A stretch of 64,000 nucleotides of DNA from Varroa destructor (taxonomy: Eukaryota > Arthropoda > Arachnida > Mesostigmata > Varroidae): positions 36,485,472 to 36,549,471 of the forward strand of contig NW_019211455.1 of assembly GCF_002443255.2 (NCBI RefSeq). Direction: 5' to 3'. Below are positions 24,898 through 36,800 of this stretch, one piece after another. A program made the position numbers and the translations under genes. The notes under the pieces were generated by a model. That model ran no database searches and had not been told where the DNA came from. It was given only the letters and a program-made list of their open reading frames with translations. Each line of letters begins with the position of its first letter. Position 1 is the stretch's first letter.

Positions 24898-27800
24898 GTG
24901 AGTACCATTAACCGAAAAGCAAAAATATTTTGAAACCCACTAAGCGAAGACATTGATAGCTAGGTTGATTTTAAATATACAATAATTTAATTTGAAGGAG
25001 TAAGTTCCGCTGTAATCTAAAAGAGTAAGGAAGCTGATTCCCAACTATTTCACAGGTTTTCGGAGTCACCTTTCAGTAGTGCATCAAAAACTGAAGGGCC
25101 TTATTGGGCCTGTTTCTTTTGCAACAGACCCCCAGGGTACGATTTAATCAAGAAATACCTTGGCGGTCTAGATGCCTTATCTTGGTTCTGGAGAACCATC
25201 TGAATGATGTATCCATAGTGTCTTTAAAAGCCATTAGAATCACCGTTACGATAAAGCCAACATTGGATTTCAATAGCATTGGAGTATGTAATTGCTTCAG
25301 AAAAAACCTGAGGCCAAACAATTAGCTTTCGAAGCGAATACACCATATATGCTCCCTAGTGCTAAGATTACTGTATTTCTTCATATTGCCCCAATAGAGT
25401 GAAGGAGCAAAATTCTCGCCCTACTTGTGTCCATAAATTACAACACTCTTGCGGTCGGAGTTGATAAACCAATTTAGATTTTTACTTGAGTTTTACAATA
25501 TTTTAGCGGGAATCAACAGAAGATTTTTGCTTAACGTCTTATCTTTAGCGACGTTATACGTACGTGAATGTCTTAGACTTATATGTTATATATATGTATC
25601 GATCCGCGGAAATAGTTATAGAAGTATTCTTAAATGATTTCTGTCTATGATTTACCGCCTCTACCCCGAGCTGGACAGAAGCATAGCGCAGGTTCGTTTG
25701 CCTAATGTTAGGCTGTTGTTGTTGTTGTTGTTTATTTCTAACCGAATAGATAATTTTGTAGTTAATTTTCATGCTCTCAGTTTTCATACTGACCATTACA
25801 AACAGCAAAGATAGATCAATAATTTTTTTATTGACTTTATTATTTTTATTATTATTTACCTTTACTAGTAGTAGTACAAAAATTTCATAGGCACATGCCA
25901 ACAACACATATACTAATATTAAAGTGAGCATATAAAACCATTTAATATATATTCGGTGTTCGACAAACTCAATCAAATGGTATCAACTCCCAAGGCCAAT
26001 TGGGCAGCACAAAAGCGATATTCTTGAACGGTTTTTAGCTTATAGAAGCAGTATTATTTCACTTTGCGCCGACACCTCGATACCCCCTGGGACATATCGA
26101 TTAAGGGGTCAGTAACTGCTGACAAGTGCAATATGTAAAACCGACATATTCAGTGATCGGAGGCTTGATAGCGTACTGTAACTGGATTTCAGCGGCAGTC
26201 CAGCATTTACATTTCGGGCTAATGCTACGTTTACGTACCGTCGGCGCGTTGAATTCGGTCGTCTAGACTGTTATCGACGTACAACAAATAAGTGGTCGTG
26301 TTTAAATCAGCCCAACTGATTAGAGTGGATTACGTGTTTCCATACGTAAAGTGGGAGTGAGAAGAGGGCCAAATGTTACTGAGAAGCAAAAGACAATGGT
26401 TAGCAGAAAACAATGATTAGTAAATTGTTACGTCAAAGTGAATTTGTGTGACGGGAAGCCGCTGAAACGTTTCCTAGCGTGTGGTCGCAAATGTTGCTAA
26501 GAACGAGAGGAAAAACCTTTCGCTATGGTCGCGTAAAGTCGATAATAGGAAGGACCGTATGATTATTTACGAACTCCAAAAAGGTAGGTTTGGTTCGTCC
26601 TATAGACCAAATTAAAAGATCGCGGACTCAAAGAGGCTGAACTGAGGTTTTCTCAAAAAAAAAAATTGGGTTTAGGGCTCGAGTGAAACGACATTGTCTT
26701 CAGTGGGCAAAGCAAGTTAAAAATTGGAAAAAGAAAAGTGAAAACTGGGAAGAAGTCTGTTTGTCAGAAGAATTTCACATTGAAATCCTCGGGAAAAATC
26801 CCTCTCATGCCTTTAGAACGTGTTCGGGAACAATTCCGTAAAAACTACATCGTGCCGATAATCAAACCACGGTTATCTATGACGAAAGTCAATGCCACTG
26901 CATAACGAGTTAGTTGCTGATCATTTCTCTCATTTGTGGGGTTCGTCAGAATAATTAGTTAAACTTGCCGCAATAAAAATGTACAAGGACAAGGATAAGG
27001 ATAAGGTGTGTTTTCGACTTAAACTTGCGGTAGCGATGGCCATGCGTGAAATAGTGCTTAAGAATATTTATTGCAGTCGATGGTGGTACTAAATGAAAGC
27101 TTCTTAGAAGAAAGTCGACCGCTTTATTGGCGTTTGGTTCTCTGACGTGTGCAGATATTAGTTTGTGGGCGTTATTCGTGGGCCAAAGGTAATCGCAGAT
27201 ATTTAATAGACGATTTTTTGTCAGCCTGCTCTCGCCCTAATGTATCTTCCTTACCCCTCTTCCATCAATGCCTGCATAAAGGCGAGAGCAGAGTCTTAGA
27301 ACGATAACGACAGCAAGAGTGCCATTTTCGTTAGCGACTGTCGCTTGTCAGTGGAACAGAGCCTTCGCTCAGAGATGAGTGACCGCCTGGCAATTCCCGC
27401 CGAGCACTGCCTTCAAAAGAAATAAAACGATTATGGAACACTAATGCACACCCGAATAACTCGTCAACATAAGCCGGGATGGAAATTATATGCACACGCG
27501 TTGCCTAGACGCTATATCACTGGCTGACTAGTAAACAATGGACTACAAATTCGCGTATAAGGCAAATCCTTGGCTTATGATCAAATCAGGATTCGGAAAA
27601 ACTATGGTGAAAATATTGATGGACCGTATCCAGACAGGTGGTAACGCAAAACCAACGATGACGTAAGCACAGTCTGCTTTATCAGGCATCTGTTGTTCTT
27701 TGGCTATCTTTATGAAGGCAATAAAAATCAGCGACAAACGTCAGCTTAACTCTTAAAACGGTGCTTTACCTGACAGTCAAAATTCTTTACTTCCTTATTA

Positions 27801-30800
27801 CATCTGTTGTTTTTAACTTCAGCATTCAAATATATCTTTGTCTCTAAACTGATTATTATCCGATGGCACTCATACTCGTACTTAGTTGAAGATTTGACGC
27901 AAATATATATCTAATTGCATATACTATTGGTGTGTAGTTGGAAGTTTTTGGACCGGAGATTCTAATACTATTTAGACACACTGTGTGAAAAATCTGATAA
28001 AATTAAACCTTTATATTTACTGAGATGCTTTGTCAGTTCCGTTGGAGCTACTGAATAGCTTTATACAAATAATACCATTAATTTTATTCTGTTTGTTTCG
28101 CATGTTTAGTCTCGTTCCGTTACTACTGGTTGATTTCTTCACAATATTGATAAGAATACTTGCTTCGTTAACAAGTGAAGCCCGTTCAAGCTCAGTAGTC
28201 ATCTAGCGTTTTACGAAAGCTGAAAGACCAGGTAGCCCAAGCAAACTCAGTAGACGAAGACGACGAAACTATATTACATTGCCTAAAATGTAATCGCTGG
28301 ACGACCCATATCTGTCACCCTTTGTCTCTCAGCGTCGAACGTAGTGGTCGGTGCGAAACACACACTGTAGACATCGCATATCAGGAGGTGAATATTAAAG
28401 AAAATATGGGAAACTTCGATAATCAGGTTAGGTATTCCAACTACCTAATAAGATTAACAAGAATAAAGGTGCGTTGAAAAAGCCGCTATACATGAACCAG
28501 TTGTCTGTAAAAAATGATGAGAACGTGCGTTTTCTTCTGTTGTTAGATCCAAATACGCTCGCTTTTTATTTTTGTGACTTATGTTGTTTGCCGTAGAAAC
28601 AGTAATGTTTCCCGGACACAGTTTTTCTATCGTTAGGATTGATTTAATATATGAAGAGATATTACTTAATGGAATGTTCAGTGGGTTAACTAATACTGAA
28701 TACATATTTAAGAACTATTTTATTGGAGCCTTAAATTAGGTCGAACGAGTCATATGGAACAAGTGTTTTTTTCAGTTATCGCTCTATTCTCGTATTCTGT
28801 ATTTTACACTCAGCTGGCAGGCGCAATCGGGTTAAAAGTCTATGTTTACACGTAATCACGAAATCGAATCCTAAATGGGCCACAAATAGTGCCCTAATAA
28901 ATATCTACAATTTCCACCATTTACGTCATACAACCTTCAGAGCCTCACAGGAGGAATTTTTCCGTCGATGTATTCTGCTAGTTTCGGACCAACCGGGTTT
29001 CTGATCATATGGCCACTACGTGCGTGAAATATTAATGTGTGCGTAACTAAATCGACCTCTAATATATAGACATTAACTATTGTATAGTTACGAGCAGATC
29101 AATTTCTCTTGAAAGTTCAAGATGTAAAACGCATACAATTTACTTAATTAATTAATGCTATCGATGAATCTATTTCACTGAAATACTTAAACGGCTGCTT
29201 ATTAACATTCTAATATTAGATCTACCAATCGAAACCTTTTTAATCTCCACGTAGTTACCACTTTACTTCGATTACCAGAAAAATGACTTTCGAAAGAAAA
29301 AAAAAATACTTGTCTGTCCTTAAAATATTGTAAAGGCACTTTCGCGGCATGCGTGGTCACAGTCGAGCTACGAATTTTAAAACCTAGAATAACTCGTACC
29401 TTTTTATAATCACGTGTTTGTAGGATCCGAGATTAGGCTTAGTTAACAATGCTGTAGGAACAAACATTAATTTCGGTGCACGCACAGGGAAAAAGCGGCA
29501 GGCACCTTTCAGCGTCCGCTTTATCGCGTAGGTCTTATTTTTCCATTGTAAAATATTGAGTAGCGAACACTCTTCGATGAACAAAGGTTTTCTTTCAATA
29601 AATTGTACTGAGGTCATCTTCAAGGACTTTTGTGTCGCCTATGTGTAAGTGTATGCTACTGTGACTGATCCTGACCAACAACTGATCGGGCCAGAAAAAC
29701 TTTCTTGATTGTTATCATTTGTATTGTTAGACCATAAATGTTTACCACTAGCTAAATCTTAGTTGCACCAGTTCCATCATCTGCCCATCGAAGCGTAGAA
29801 GCGTGCTCCCCTAGGAAACTAAGATCTAAAACAGGCTGGCAGAGTGTCAGTCTGATTTGGCTTTGCCATCAGAAGCGTGATCGCAGTGTCCCGCATACAT
29901 CGATTGATTACGATAAGTGAGTAATATGGATTTGAATTTCAATATATCCCTTTCACTTGGAATCTTTTTTCCTACCAATATCTTTCACGAATAGCATAGT
30001 AGCTCAGCACAGACCTCTTCATCTAATTACTCCAATGCGTATTACTGAACGATTATATAGCGCCAAATGTCTTTCCAATGTGCAAGGAAGTCAGCTCTCA
30101 AACCAGCTGACTAAATCTTTCTTATGCTATCGTCCTGTCCTGAGGCCAGATCGTGATAATTTTGTTCGGATCACAGGGTGGTTGTAGCAGTAGCCAACTG
30201 CTCTGCTCAACCTTTAGCAGTAGCTGTAGTAGTATCTCTGTTGAGGGCCTAGAGGCCCCGTCTTGGGCGCGTCTTAACCTGAGAGAAAGACCGTCGGGTG
30301 GCCAAACACACATCTAAGCCACCTCAGCTTCTATGTGGTTCATTTGCGTCGTCACAGAGGTGGCACACGTTGCATATTATTTTACTACTATAAGCTGAGC
30401 TCTTTCTTTCTATGATTCTCGGTTAAAAGAAGAAGTCGACTAAGGAACACCTCCAAAAAATCCAAAAAGTAGCGACTACAGGCGCGTGAACTCGCCATGG
30501 GAAACTCTGGAAATGGTGAAAGTGGTGTCTACGAGGCAAACCTTATTTTGCTATAGTAAGGGTAATCGCATAACCAAAATAAAAAAGAAAAAGAAGAGAA
30601 GTAGAGCAAATGAGAAAAAAATACAGGACAAATCATGTTTACTTCAATTATAAGCGTAACTATAGAACGTTCTCTGTATATATCTACGTGTTCTATATTT
30701 TTTTAAGTGTGTAATACACATCCCATTAATGTAGCTTCATGATAACATTTTCTTGCGTAAGCATATCAGTGATATAATTAATTATGAAAACAATTGTTAC

Positions 30801-33800
30801 AGAACACTCGAATGAAGCAGATCTTCTTGAAGAGAAATTTGACTGTGACCTAAACAGACTGCTGAAAAAGCAGGCTTGGCAAAATGGTCACCGACCAACC
30901 GTCGTGGGTTAATTAAATAGACTTCATAGCTTAGTTGTTACGCTATAATTCAGTTGTAAGGTAGTATAAGAAGCAATAGCAAAGGAGTCTGTACTAACGA
31001 AAGCCAAAAAGAAAGTCTTTCAAGATGTTTGCGCCGTATTCTGCTCTTGACGTGAGTGACAGATGAACACAGCTGTGGCGATCATTGGCAACGATCAAGA
31101 TGAAGGTTCAGACGCTCCAGGCTGTCACAGCGCTTATGTGATATCCTACTTCTCAGCAGGCGAAAAGGAAGCTTCGCACAATAATGCGCCTCGGGCCATT
31201 TCGCCATTGGTCGGTCAACCAACTTGGTCCTGGCTACCAACTTTCCGTCGGACTTTGAACAAGAAAATTCTTGAGTCAGTTTAAGATGCTGCACAAGAAT
31301 ATATAATCATTAATAATATCTGATTTTATTTGCAGAAAGTAATTTAGGGCTTATTGAAACACATATTGTTAGAAAAAGGAAAATTAACACATTTCGTTTC
31401 AATGCTCATACTAAGGACGAAGTAGGAAACATTTGTCATATTTAGGAAAACAGACAGAGATTGGACTGTTTTTTGTTTTTACCTAAATTCAAATTTAGGT
31501 CTAGCGACGCGCAGACATAATTTATTCGATTAGTAGTCGTTGACAATGCAACTTTGCTTTAGCGTTCTATTGTAAATTTTGTAACTTAAATAGAAGGAGT
31601 ATACTGTCTGGTCAAGGAAAACGAAAATAGGATGAATAGTATTTTGGAGTTAAAATAAAACTCGTCCGACAATGCCATAATGCATGTCTAAACATAGTAA
31701 ATGAAAAAAAGGCAGGCTCGAACGGCTCTAACTAAGTGTTTAAGCAATCGTCATCAGACTTCAATACTTTTATTGACTCCACGTATCGTATTTTGTGCTA
31801 TAAGGCGTCCAGAGGGTGCGCAGTATATGATCCAGCATACATAAAGTCTTGTAGAACAGAAAGGAAATAACAAATTGATAGAATAGCATTGCGCTAATGC
31901 TTTAATACACTGGAAAAGAAGGTCGAGTCAAATGATGATAAAGGGCCTATGTTCAACGTGGCAAAAGAAAGAGTTGGGCGGTGCGCTAATTAGTCTGACC
32001 ATAAAGGGCATGAATAAACGTATTAAGCGATCCAGATGAGCCAACTGATGGGTTGGTTACAGGTTGGCATAGCCACTGTCCGGACCTCCGCCCATGATAA
32101 ACTGTATTCGAGGTGAGATAAAGTTCACATTGCTGCACGCCAAAAAACGGCATGAGGAACAGAGTATTCTTTATTATTGCCATTTGGGTCTTGATAAAAA
32201 TCCCGGTTTGACGAGCGCTTCTGTGAAAAAAATGTTTTTTTAATAGCTTAGTAAATCAAATTAATTTATGGATACGCCGAACATCATTGTGAGGCCAGTC
32301 AGTATCGGGTCCCATTTTTGCACTACATTTGCCCTCTCCACGTAGATACAACAGTCTGCCACCGATACGCTTGTTTTTAGCCAATTGATTAGTATACTGG
32401 AAGACTAAAACCTTTTTATGTTACAATTGACTTCACTAGGTCAGATTGTTTATCAAATATACTGCAAACATCTAGAATGCCATTTCACTTTCCAAAGCTG
32501 AACCGGCATTAGAAACATTCACCTTATTCGCTATTAGAACAACAATAACAGCCATGCAAGAGTCAAGGTCTTGAGATTGCGATCAATTTCAAAATGGCAA
32601 CTTCTTCGCTATGGTAGTGCATAGGTTAGGATCTCCTCTGAACGTCTCATAAAGATATATATATATATATATATATACAAACGATGTAATCGATATAATT
32701 ATCAATTTCCAGACATGCTTGAAGAGGATGTATGTATACTTTTCATTTACCAAAAAAAAAGAATAACAGTAAATGTTTCGGGTTTTTCGTTAGGTACTGC
32801 CGTTAAGCGTTACTTCAGAAAGATTTATGACTTAATATTTAGAAACCGCAGCACTCGACATCTGGGTAAGCTAATTGTAAGCGGTTTGCTTAATTATTCC
32901 TCATCCTCCTGTGCACCTGGGTATATCTGGCTTCTGACGAACTGGTTCAAATATTTCAACGTACACTTAAAATAAAGGTTTATCTCCTTTATTGCATTAA
33001 GAAAAGCGTTTTTCTTCAGCTTTCTAAACACAGAACTTTAGTCTTCTTCGAAGCATCTACTTTTTTCTTCAAATTTCGCTAAAGGCATAAATAGTTATAG
33101 GACGATCTATATCACTGGTTCTTTTTTTCACTGACAGACGAATTGGTTTTTTGAAAGGGTGGCTGTTCTGAGCGGCGGTGTCGTTAAACCCTGTTTGCTC
33201 TGAGTGGACTTTTTCCTAATGGTTGTACCTTACCTGAAGGGAAGCGATAGTGGATCCTGATAATCGGGCCGTGTAGTCTTCCTTTAAAAAGGTTAAATAT
33301 GTAGTAGTATGGTTAACCTGTTTCACTACGAACTCTACGTGTCTATTGTATTTTATTATGATAATTATAATGTTTTCAATATATAACCTTGTTACCTATC
33401 AAGTAAAACAGGAAGACGTAATATTAGATATACAAATTATTTTGTATCATTTTCGCTGTGAGTTCTTTCTAGTTGCTACAATTATAAACTCGTAAGCTGC
33501 GTAATTAAAAAACATTATACCGGTTAAGTCGGCCTTACGCTTCTGGCCCATGTAATAACATCATCCGGTTCGAAAACAACATTTGTTATGAATACGTTCA
33601 ACTTTACGAACTTGAATCGCCTTACCGCCCCGCGAATTATTTCATATAATAGTATAACGTCCTGAAATTCTAATTATACTTGTTGTACATACGCATCTTG
33701 GCGTAAATCTGTAGTAAAAACCAGACCAAGAACACTCCGTATGTAAGAAGTGATACACGTCTTATTCAGTTGCACACTTTGAGCTATTCAAACATGTTTT

Positions 33801-36800
33801 TCTTAGAACGTAATAATCATACGGAATTTACGATTCAACGGAATTGTGTATTGGCTTGCTGACTAAACAATTCGTTGATGTTCAGGTATTATGGTAACCC
33901 CTATAGCATTTACAACGGATGTGGGTCGGTTATTAATCCCTTGATCACACTTATGGAACAGACATAATCATACCGTAACAATAGACTTAATCATTGCCAT
34001 GCATTGTTTGAAAATTGTATTTACAGCTTATTCTAACCCTCATTTTTCTTTTGTGGAGAACTTTAGATCTTGTCATAAGGTTTCCGAGGAAACAAATCAG
34101 CATAATCGAACAGGATCTAGATGATCCTTTTAGGGTGCCACAGAGAAACAGATGCGTTACATACTAAGTTTGTTGCTTAAGATCCGCACAGCGCGAGACT
34201 GCAAGATTTGAATTTAGTGCAATAAAATTCAATAACCAAGTGTTTACCTACTATAGGATACCCAACTATTTTCTAACAGTCACTCCTAACGCTACATCTT
34301 TACCTTAATCTACTTTTATCACATGGCTCCTTCTCATCTGCTTGCATTAACCATAAGCATTAGGTATTTATATATATCCTATAAGGCACACCGATTAGCT
34401 ATAGTTGACAGTCTCGGTAAATGTACGTCGTGTCGGTTTTTTTTGCGATACTCCAGTCCGCACAAATCCAGCGTGTCTCTCCATTCGTGCCGCAAGTCCT
34501 TAGCATGTATCGGCACGACACGTACGTTCACAGAGGCGGTTGCTAGTCGAGCAAGTTCTTCTTGTTGGGCTTATTTTCATGCATCTCAGCCTTGCCGAAT
34601 ATAAAGAAAAAAAAGCTCGACTTTCAAAAGGTAGCAACGTAGACCCAGTTAAGTGTTTTCATATCATAATGAACTCATCTCGGATCTCCTTTCCTTTTGC
34701 TGTTTCGGTTTGTATTATCGAAGGCCGCTGAATGTTTCTCTGATATCCCGTTTTTCTCATTTACAGGTCAAATTATTGTTGTCCATTCGATTTTCGAATG
34801 TTCTTTGAAACTGTTATTTATGGCACGTCGCACTGTCCGCTGTAAGAATTTTTCAGCGCCTCAAACTTTCTTTCTTGGACCTTTAAGCTTTCTGATTCAC
34901 TGCTTAGCCCGAATAATAACACCAAGAATGAGATTGATTCTGTGATCCCTCTTCGAAGAACTTACTTTATTACTTCAAAAAAGAAAAAAAAATTTGACCC
35001 AGTATTGGGATATCTGTGTATGCAAATTATCTATATAATCGGGTGCAATAATAACAACTTTCAGATGACACGGGGGTGCGCAAACGAGATTCGTCACCTC
35101 CGTTTACCGCTCTCATCAAGGAAGAAATCACACAGCGAAAATCCGATGTTCCAGGTGCGCGTATATTTTGTTGGAAATATAATTTTGGCAGAGATGAAGT
35201 GTAGTTTAGCATTTAGTCCGCTGTATTAGTAGATATCTCCAATAGATATCCCTTTGTCGCCGTTAATAATAAGGGCTAGCAACGAAAAATGCATATCGTT
35301 TTTATGGCTATATAGTAAGCGCGACATTAACAAAAAATAGTCGATACGAATTGTAAATACGACCGCTATATTATAAGGAATCATGTTTTATTACTAGATA
35401 GTCGAGACATAACTGTAAAAGGCTATATAAAACACTATCAAACGGTAATAATGCGTTGTTTGGCAATAGGACAGATTGTTTTAATATTCAGTTTCAAGGT
35501 ATTTCAATCGAGTATGATTTCACACTCTCCACTCCTGTCATTCCTAGATATTGGGTTCGCGCAGCGTCTGTTTCATGATTTAAGGACGAAGAAAGGATGG
35601 AGGATGGGTGCTTCAGACGCAAGCGAACTTAAGTCCAAATCGATCCTGAAGGCCAACATTTTCTACCGAACGAATCTATGATCTAATTTAAAAATATAGA
35701 AACGCCTTAGTTAGATCTTAGCCATGGCAAATATTGAATGTCATCTATTGTTCAAGCCCCTGTGTGCCAACTCAAAACTCCGAAGTTCTTGACAGGTAAC
35801 TGCACTCGTCCAATATGCCCTATTTCAAGGCAAGTTCAAATGGACTTATTGTACACAAAAGTTACAGATTTACAAGATTGAAATTTTGCAACGAACCGTT
35901 CGTCACCTACTGCAGATCATCATCAGTTATATATTTGTTTTATTAGACTACCTACGATTATTTGATTTATTGCAGAAGAAAAGCGAGCACATTCTGTTGT
36001 TGAGCTTCAACGAACTTCTGAGGCGGAGCCGTGGGGTCTAGTGCTACTTAGCGGTGGTGGCTGGGGCGCGGGGACCGCATGCCCCCGTATCGCCCACCTT
36101 CCTCCGGGGTCACTAGCCCACCGCTCGGATATGCTCTCGCAGGGTGACGTGCTCACCAGCGTCAACGGAATCTCTACGAGAGGAATGCGCGTCGATGATG
36201 TCACTGCACTTGTTGAGAGCGCCAAAACCAAGCTTGTACTCGATGTTGAATACGAAATACCTCCTGCTCGTAAGTATCTCCTGAACAATACGTTTACTGT
36301 TTAATGCCAGTAGCATTTCTTAGACGATTACCGCTCTCCTTTTTCTATTTCTGAATGCCCCAGTGCGCTAGTCGTATCTGCACATTAACCAATTGTATCA
36401 TTGTTAATAGTTGCTATTTTCCTTTTTCTCCGAGGCTATTCTTAGGTAGTTCCTTAACGAACATATCCCGACCATTCATGTGAAGTGTCAATCCTGACTA
36501 ACGCTTGGAATTTCTTGAAGCAAAGTTTTTTAAGATGTTTCGAGTGAGTTCGTGCTGTCACGAGCTACACTTTTTTAGTTGACCCAAGTTAGCTTAGACG
36601 AGGGCAGTAAGCACCATAGATCGACCGCAATGTCGATCGACGGCACCGTCAATTACCGGCCAGCATTTCTGGAAAATAAGGGGGATCCTTTAGATCCATG
36701 TACTATATGGACTGAGGGACCGTCCGTTCCAGGGGCTCCGAGGCCGACGTTCGTCAAGTACAAAGTGTGGACCCCCGATGGCCGGTCGAAGAAAGCTTCG

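Larger units (their letters stand above)
24898..35975 (+). other. GRIP intron 1 (about 11 kb)
   Basis: GTGAGT donor and TTGCAG acceptor. Mostly AT-rich non-coding sequence containing a Tc1-like relic, a Cys/His-rich open frame at 28199-28477 (see findings), microsatellites and scattered short open frames with no recognisable product. Its length makes it the natural place for enhancers or alternative first exons; none can be pinned down. Confidence 0.7.

Noticed and set aside
25554..25976. 140-codon minus-strand open frame in GRIP intron 1
   Set aside because: Low-complexity AT-rich sequence (Asn/Lys and a Gln run from a GTT microsatellite); no splice or start context.
31063..31284. Possible mariner-like DNAP motif ([10 protein letters not shown])
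   Set aside because: Similarity is limited to a few residues, and neither flank gives any further transposase match.
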